From contig JAINUW010000161.1 in NCBI GenBank assembly GCA_020205615.1, positions 16,180 through 80,179 of the forward strand: 64,000 nucleotides of DNA. The letters are read 5' to 3'. Under the pieces are notes generated by a model, which saw only the letters and a program-made list of their open reading frames with translations, was not told the DNA's origin and ran no database searches. The first letter of the stretch is position 1; every line of letters begins with the position of its first letter. The DNA comes from Panax quinquefolius (lineage: Eukaryota; Streptophyta; Magnoliopsida; Apiales; Araliaceae). The position numbers were made by a program, and so were the translations under genes. Shown piece after piece: positions 58,701 to 64,000 of this stretch.

Positions 58701-59290
58701 TAAGCTATTTATAAATTTCAAGTTTATACTTTACTCGATACCCTGCTACCCATTCATTTATCTCTCCGCATGTGCTCAACGCTTAAACTCGACCGAGAAA
58801 TTAGATTTCGACCTATCTCGTGGAAACTCCGCTAGAGAAACTTTCATCACATCCAATCGCTTATAAATCTTGTTTGATCTCAAGTTGCACCATTACCTTA
58901 CCCGTCCGACCTTTATCTCTTTAAAGATACTTGCTTTTTGATGTGATTTTAGGATCGATCGTTAACTACTCATCATGCCAAAATTGATTGTTTTCGTAAG
59001 GTTGTTAGTTTTCATATTCCTAACCAACCCGTTGTACGTAATTCAAGCAACTAAACCATTAAAATCAATCACATCATATCTAATCATAAAGCTATTCGCT
59101 TATCGAAAAAACGGATGTCAAGCTTTCTTAGCCCATGTTATGGATTTGAATAAAGACACGCCAAATTTGAATAATATTCCGCTATATCGACTTTCCCGAC
59201 GATTTTTCAAGAACTTCCTTGGCCTACCCCGTAACGTGAAGTTCAATTCTTTATTGATCTTCGAACCGTACAAAGCCCATTTAAAACCCC
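58701..59290 (+). pseudogene. E5 protease and linker remnant
   Basis: Active-site region at 58728-58765 reads LDTLLPIHLSL after an indel (family LDTGSTHSFIS; the Asp-Thr is kept). The MPKLIVFVRLLVF frame at 58975 is the shifted WLTTHHAKIDC block. MDLNKDTPNLNNIPL at 59141-59187 is the linker to RT. Confidence 0.75.
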
Positions 59291-60120
59291 ATATCGAATG
59301 GCTCCTATTGAACTTTCAGAGTTAAAGGTCCAACTATGTGGAATCATGGACATCTGCTTCATCTGGCCCCAAGACATCTCCTCGGGTGCCCTGCTTTATT
59401 CAGAAGAAGAAAAGACGGAGTATGCGACCAGATCGACTATCTGGAATCGAACCATGTCACCATCAAGAATAGTATCCTCTACCTCAGATTGATGACTTGT
59501 TTTTGACCAACTGCAAGGCACAATTCTTTTCAAAAATCGATCTTCGCTCGGATATCATCACCAAGATTAGAACCGAGGATATTCCAAAGACCCGCCGTAA
59601 CTCCCTCAGATGGGCATTATGAATTTTAGCCATGTCTTTCTTTGACGACTAATGCTCTCATGGCGTTTTCACGGATACGATGAACCCAGTATTCAAGGAA
59701 TATTTGGATGGCCTTGTTGTGTTTTATCGATGACATCCTCATATATTCCAAAAGTCGGAAGATCATGAGCACCATTTCAAGTCGGTACTCCAAAGGCTTC
59801 GTGGAAACAAACTATATGCCAAATTGAAGAAATGCGAGTTCGCTCGAGGAAGTAGATTCTTCGGGCACGCAGTCTAAAACATGGAGTATCCGCCGATCCC
59901 GCCAAGATCAAGCAATACAAAGTTGGGAGTAACCAAGCTCAAGTGGATCAAGCACGTAGCTTTTTGGGCTTAACCGTTATTATCTGAGATTCGTGGAAGG
60001 GTTTTCTCAATCGCTACTCCATTAACTCAGCTAACTCCTAAGGATACAAAATTCGCTTCGAGCGAAGAATGCTAGAAGAGTTTCAAGAGCTTAAGAGAGA
60101 CTTATTTTCAAGACTCGTTC
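59291..60120 (+). pseudogene. E5 reverse transcriptase remnant
   Basis: MAPIELSELKVQLCGIMDIC at 59298-59357, a SSGALLYSEEEK frame near 59380-59415, the IDDLF block near 59485, FSKIDLRS near 59525-59550, the GHYEF region near 59610, FIDDIL region at 59722-59741 (frame slip just before the two Asp codons), thumb [20 protein letters not shown] at 59770-59828 and connection block near 59970-60010. Confidence 0.8.
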
Positions 60121-60520
60121 TAACAATACCATCCGGTTCTTGATGGATTTGTTATCTACATGCGATGCTTCCGTGCAAAGGGTTAGGATGTGTTCTCATG
60201 CAACGGGAAAGTCATAGCCTACGCCTCGCGATAACTTAAAGAGTATGAGAGGAATTATCCTACTCATGATCTAGAGTCGGGCAATAGCCGTTGCCGCTTA
60301 AAGATATGGAGGCACTATCTATACGGGGAGAAAGTGGAGATATATCTGCACCATAAAAGCCTTAAATATTTCTTCACTCAAAAAGAACTCAACACGCAGC
60401 AATGACGCTGGGTTCGAAAGCTATCGAAAGACTACGCACCACACTATTCAATACCATCCTCGAAAAGCGAACGTGGTAGCCGACGCCATGAGTAGTAAGA
60501 TCATACGCGGGAACGAAAGC
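60121..60520 (+). pseudogene. E5 RNase H remnant
   Basis: GLGCVLMQ-type frame near 60175-60205, VIAYASR near 60213, [14 protein letters not shown] at 60235-60275, [15 protein letters not shown] near 60300-60345, [14 protein letters not shown] near 60353-60395, and the AD.MSSKI end (family ADALSR) at 60478-60505. The order and spacing are as in E2. Confidence 0.8.
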
Positions 60521-61720
60521 GATGATGTCAAGTATACGACAGAGCCAACTTTAATAGAAAAGTTAAGGTCGCTCAAGCCACCCAATCTTGAAATGATGCG
60601 TACGGGAAGAAGAAAGTACAAGAAGGAGCTATTCCTAAGCTTAGAATCGATGAAGAAGGAATACCGAGTCCACTCTAGACTTTGTGTTCCTAACGACTCG
60701 ATTTCAAGTACAAGATTACGATGGAGGCACACAATACACCATTTGCAATCCATCCTCGAAGTACTAAAATGTATCGTGGATCTTCACATACATTTTGGGT
60801 GGAACAATATGAAAGAGAGATTGCAAAGTTTATCTCAATGTGTTTAACTCATCAACGTGGTAAAGCGCGAGCATCTAGTACCTATGGGTCCGTCAGAACC
60901 ACTTGAGATTCCAAATGGAAGTGGGAACACATTACCATGGATTTTGCACGGGTCTTCCTACGGCTTCTCAAGGCATCAATGCTATTCAAGGTTATTGTTG
61001 ATAGATTAACCAAGTCCGCTTCATTTTTGCCGACACGGAGACTTATTCCTCGAACGCCTTGCTAGACATGACGTTGAATGAGATTGTGAGTCAGTATGGC
61101 ATGCCTCAGATCCATAGTTTCGGATCGTGACCCAAGATTCACTTCAAGATTTTGGGTTAGCTTGCAAAAAGCTATGGGCACGGATTTGCGATTTCAGTTC
61201 GCATACCATCCCCAAACTGGACCGACAATCGAGAGGACTATTCAAACTCTTCAAGATTTATTAAGACTCGTGGTCCTGACTTCAAGGGCGCTTGGGATAA
61301 GTATTTACCATCAGAATTCTCCTACAACAATGCTTATCGTGCAAGTATAGTGTGGCTCCATTCAAGCATTATATGGACGAAAAATGTCGCTTCCAATACG
61401 TAAGACGACGAGGGTGGAAGCAACATTGTTGGGACCCGAAGTTAAGACGATGACATCACCGAAAAGATCCAAATGATTCGATAACGATACAAACCAAGTA
61501 CAAGATCGACAAAAGAGTTATGCGGATCTTCATCGAAAGGACGTGGAATTTAGTGTGGGGGATCATGATTGTCATGTAGTCGCTTCCATGAAGGGAGTTA
61601 CAAGATTTGGGGAAGAGAGGAAAGCTCAATCCACGCATTTATCGTCCATTTCAAATTTTCGACCGAAGTAGGAAATGTAGCCTATAGACCTACAAGCATT
61701 TCGAGTACGCTCCTCGTGTT
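60521..61720 (+). pseudogene. E5 integrase remnant with intact D(35)E spacing
   Basis: The N-terminal helix is near 60590-60630. The zinc-binding segment reads [12 protein letters not shown] at 60721 and [20 protein letters not shown] at 60800-60865, with the second Cys of C-X2-C changed to His. The first-Asp block MDFA is near 60938. A continuous frame at 61096-61350 carries [20 protein letters not shown] and TIERTIQTLQDLL: the catalytic Asp and Glu are separated by exactly 35 residues, as in active integrases. GREESSIHAFIVHFKF is a shifted GPY/F block near 61610-61655. Confidence 0.85.
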
Positions 61721-62003
61721 CATAATGTGTTTCACATATCCGCATTTTAAATATGTGAAAAGACCCAACCACGCTATAGAAGTTGTAACCCACGAGATAG
61801 TCAAGACTTAACGATGAGGAGGTACCTGCCAAGATCTTGGATAGAAGGAGCATGTCCTACGCTAAGAAAGGTCATACCACAAGTTAAAGTTTTCTGGAGG
61901 AATCATGCTATAGAGAAATGACCCGGAATTGAAACTAAATGAAAGCGAGGTATCCTCACCTTTTCAAACACTGTGTATACGACGTCAATTTCGAGGATCA
62001 AAT
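61721..62003 (+). pseudogene. E5 chromodomain remnant
   Basis: HNVFHIS-type frame near 61715, KDPTTL region near 61765, LTMRRY near 61808, DRKEHVL near 61840-61858 (shifted), VIPQVKVFWRNHAIEK at 61870-61918, and the ARYPHLF region near 61945-61965. Same position before the polypurine tract as in E1, E2 and M5. Confidence 0.75.
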
Positions 62004-62007
62004 TTCA

Positions 62008-62019
62008 TAAGGAGGGAGG
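62008..62019 (+). promoter_or_regulatory. E5 polypurine tract
   Basis: TAAGGAGGGAGG before TCATAAGACC (diverged TGTAAGACC). Confidence 0.8.
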
Positions 62020-64000
62020 TCATAAGACCTCAACTTATTATTAATGAAATTTAATTTTCTATTTATTATTTTGAAATAAGAAGGGTTGATTCGATTAACG
62101 GATAAATAGGGTAAAACACGCAAATATTTCAAAATAAGCAAGTGGTTATAAAATATTCATTGTTGTTTCGGAATATTCGCTTGGTCGTGGAATATTCGTG
62201 ATCGCTTGTGAATATTCGCATTTACTTCGCCAACAGCCTAATGTGTGGCCCCCATAATCCGGAAAAAGCTTATCGATGAAGAAAACGACAAATATAAGTT
62301 GCTTTAAAAATAACTACAGTAGTTGTTACCAAGTAATACATGCTAAAATACCCTATGGTTAAAACACAAGAAGATTACAAAAGTGATCGCACCAATTATC
62401 GATTCTTACGTAGAAGGCACTACTCAATAATGGTTACAAGAATTACCGCTCAAAGATTTTATCGAATTTAATAATTGTCGCGCTGATATTTTATATTGTC
62501 GTTGTTTCAATAATTGTCATTACACAAGATTTTTCATTATCGTGGCAATAATTCATATTATCTCAATAATATTATTAGATAACATTATTGGCAATGTCTA
62601 GAAAGTTCTCGCCTAAGGAGAGGTTTGTCACCTAATTGCGCCGCCAAGAAGGAGAAATTTTATATGAAAGCCCTCTTCCTCGAACCCGCCTCTTGTCAAT
62701 AATATCAGGATTCGTAATATTATTTGTGAATAATTAATTATTGATTCATATGATGAGAAAAATATTGATTTTATGTGGATATAGATGGAGAAAATTTTAA
62801 TGTGACAATTGTTGAAAATTGGAAATTTTATCTTTTTCTCGATAAAATAATTCATTTAAATATATTATTATATTTTAATAATATAATAATGGTGATATTT
62901 TTACAATCTAATGTGGGATATATGAGTATACGAGGAGGAAGAGTATTTTGTTGTATTAAATGTTTAAAACATGTTAAACATGCTCAAGGACCCCATTTAT
63001 CGAATTAAATTTGATTATAAATGTAAAATCGCCTCGCTTAGGATTTCGGTCAATTTTTGTTTGGAATTTGGAAAACTTTCTTCTGCAAAGTTGTAGAGAA
63101 TTGAATTTCCTATAAAAACTCTCGAGATTTGAATTTTCTGATAAAAGGGCTATTTATTATGAATTATCAAGTTCAAGTCTCCAAATAATCGATTTTCTAA
63201 GTTTAAATTATTTATTTTAATAAAACGTTTTTTTATTTTGTTTGGTAGATCTTCTATTTGTTGTCAAATACGGCTAATGAGATCATAGATTGTGTGGCTA
63301 AAGAAATTTATATATATATATTAATATTATATTAAATTTTCTCGCTGCGTTCTAAGCATTTTCCTATAAATAGGTGCTTAGGTTAGAATCGAAAATCACA
63401 CCGTAAACCCAAGTTTCTCTCTATATTATCCTCGATTTATTTCTTGTGAGTATTTTGAGTATAATTTGAGTATTGTTGTATAAGCAAGTTCCTTCAAAGA
63501 TTATATCCGATTCAAATTTAAGTACTAATCTTCGAGGTAAGGATATTTTTTTTTCAGAATGATATTATTTCTTCAATATCATTATGTCAAATATCGATCG
63601 AAGTTTTTATCAAATTTGGAACTTTTTTTCTACGTCGGGTTACTATCATCATGAGTTACTATTCACGAGTTACTATTCATGAGTTACTATTCACGATATT
63701 CGCAGACTATTCACGAAGCTGTGAAGATGTTTTTTTTCGGGAATTCTATCTTTACACTATTCACGTATACAGACTACGATATAATGACTATTCATCTAAA
63801 AATGAAAATTTCTTTTTTCATTCAAAATATCTATTCTCGATACTAGCTTTGATCAGATCCATGCTTTTTGATCATTCTCTTGAATTTTACACCACTATGA
63901 TTATTTTTGAGGTATTTTTGAACATGGATAAAACAAAGTACTAATCCTTAATCCTTAATCCTTACCATTTTGTTTCAATCGGATTCGCTTTCTTTAAAAA
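62020..64000 (+). repeat. E5 3' LTR, incomplete at window edge
   Basis: It follows the order of the other type A LTRs: A/T opening, dyad near 62968-62980, TATA at 63363-63374, a damaged donor-like site (GAGGTAAGG) near 63534, the minisatellite at 63640-63720 and TAATCCT units near 63942-63960. The window ends inside it. Confidence 0.85.

Larger units (their letters stand above)
54735..64000 (+). mobile_element. E5: Ty3/gypsy chromovirus, 3' LTR runs off window
   Basis: 5' LTR, primer-binding site, gag, protease, RT, RNase H, integrase, chromodomain, polypurine tract and about 2 kb of 3' LTR. The internal part is 4.73 kb, matching E2. Domain order is complete. It keeps the catalytic Glu of integrase that E2 lacks, but frameshifts are as frequent. 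Confidence 0.85.

Noticed and set aside
1..64000. Host protein-coding genes, rRNA, organelle DNA or bacterial genes
   Set aside because: Every recognisable coding block belongs to gag or pol of the two retrotransposon groups. I saw no exon-intron gene, rRNA or organelle sequence.

Overview
The window is plant repeat DNA with no recognisable host gene. It is AT-rich and is built almost entirely from LTR retrotransposons. Most of it is one Ty3/gypsy chromovirus family that resembles the Tekay/Del clade: gag with CCHC knuckles, protease, RT, RNase H, integrase, a C-terminal chromodomain, a tRNA-Met-type primer site, and LTRs of about 2.7 kb. A decayed Ty1/copia element fills the first 5.6 kb. 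Together these point to the heterochromatin of a flowering plant; I cannot place it more precisely. Every coding region is broken by many indels and stops, so gag-pol segments are annotated as pseudogenes by domain.

Layout. 1-5626: Ty1/copia remnant (+), leader, gag, protease, integrase, RT, RNase H and 3' LTR. 5627-12229: short-internal element NA1 (-), two long LTRs flanking only about 0.3 kb. 12230-20627: internally deleted element M1 (-) with a mosaic LTR that carries an opposite-strand integrase patch. 20628-21278: a fragment of a further (-) internal region. 21290-30884: element E1 (+). 30901-40340: element E2 (+). 40341-43290: LTR and stub of M3 (-). 43291-48127: second short-internal element NA2 (-). 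48128-54500: element M5 (-), with a near-complete pol but no 5' LTR. 54500-64000: an LTR stub and element E5 (+), whose 3' LTR runs off the window.

Two LTR types occur. Type A (about 2.7-2.8 kb) belongs to the coding elements. Type B (about 3.8 kb) belongs to the short-internal elements. They share ends, promoter region and many blocks, but differ over a middle stretch of roughly 1 kb. The short-internal elements keep the primer-binding site, the untranslated leader, the last piece of pol and the polypurine tract, which are the parts needed in cis. The simplest reading is a non-autonomous derivative mobilised by the proteins of type A elements. The same internal structure is present in both copies.

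The best candidates for something undescribed are: (1) the short-internal, giant-LTR element; (2) four hairpins in the copia leader with a shared apex but different self-complementary stems; (3) arrays of small hairpins inside the LTRs; (4) patches of opposite-strand element sequence inside LTRs or pol; and (5) sequence differences that follow strand orientation, which may be technical and should be settled before fine-scale divergence here is interpreted.
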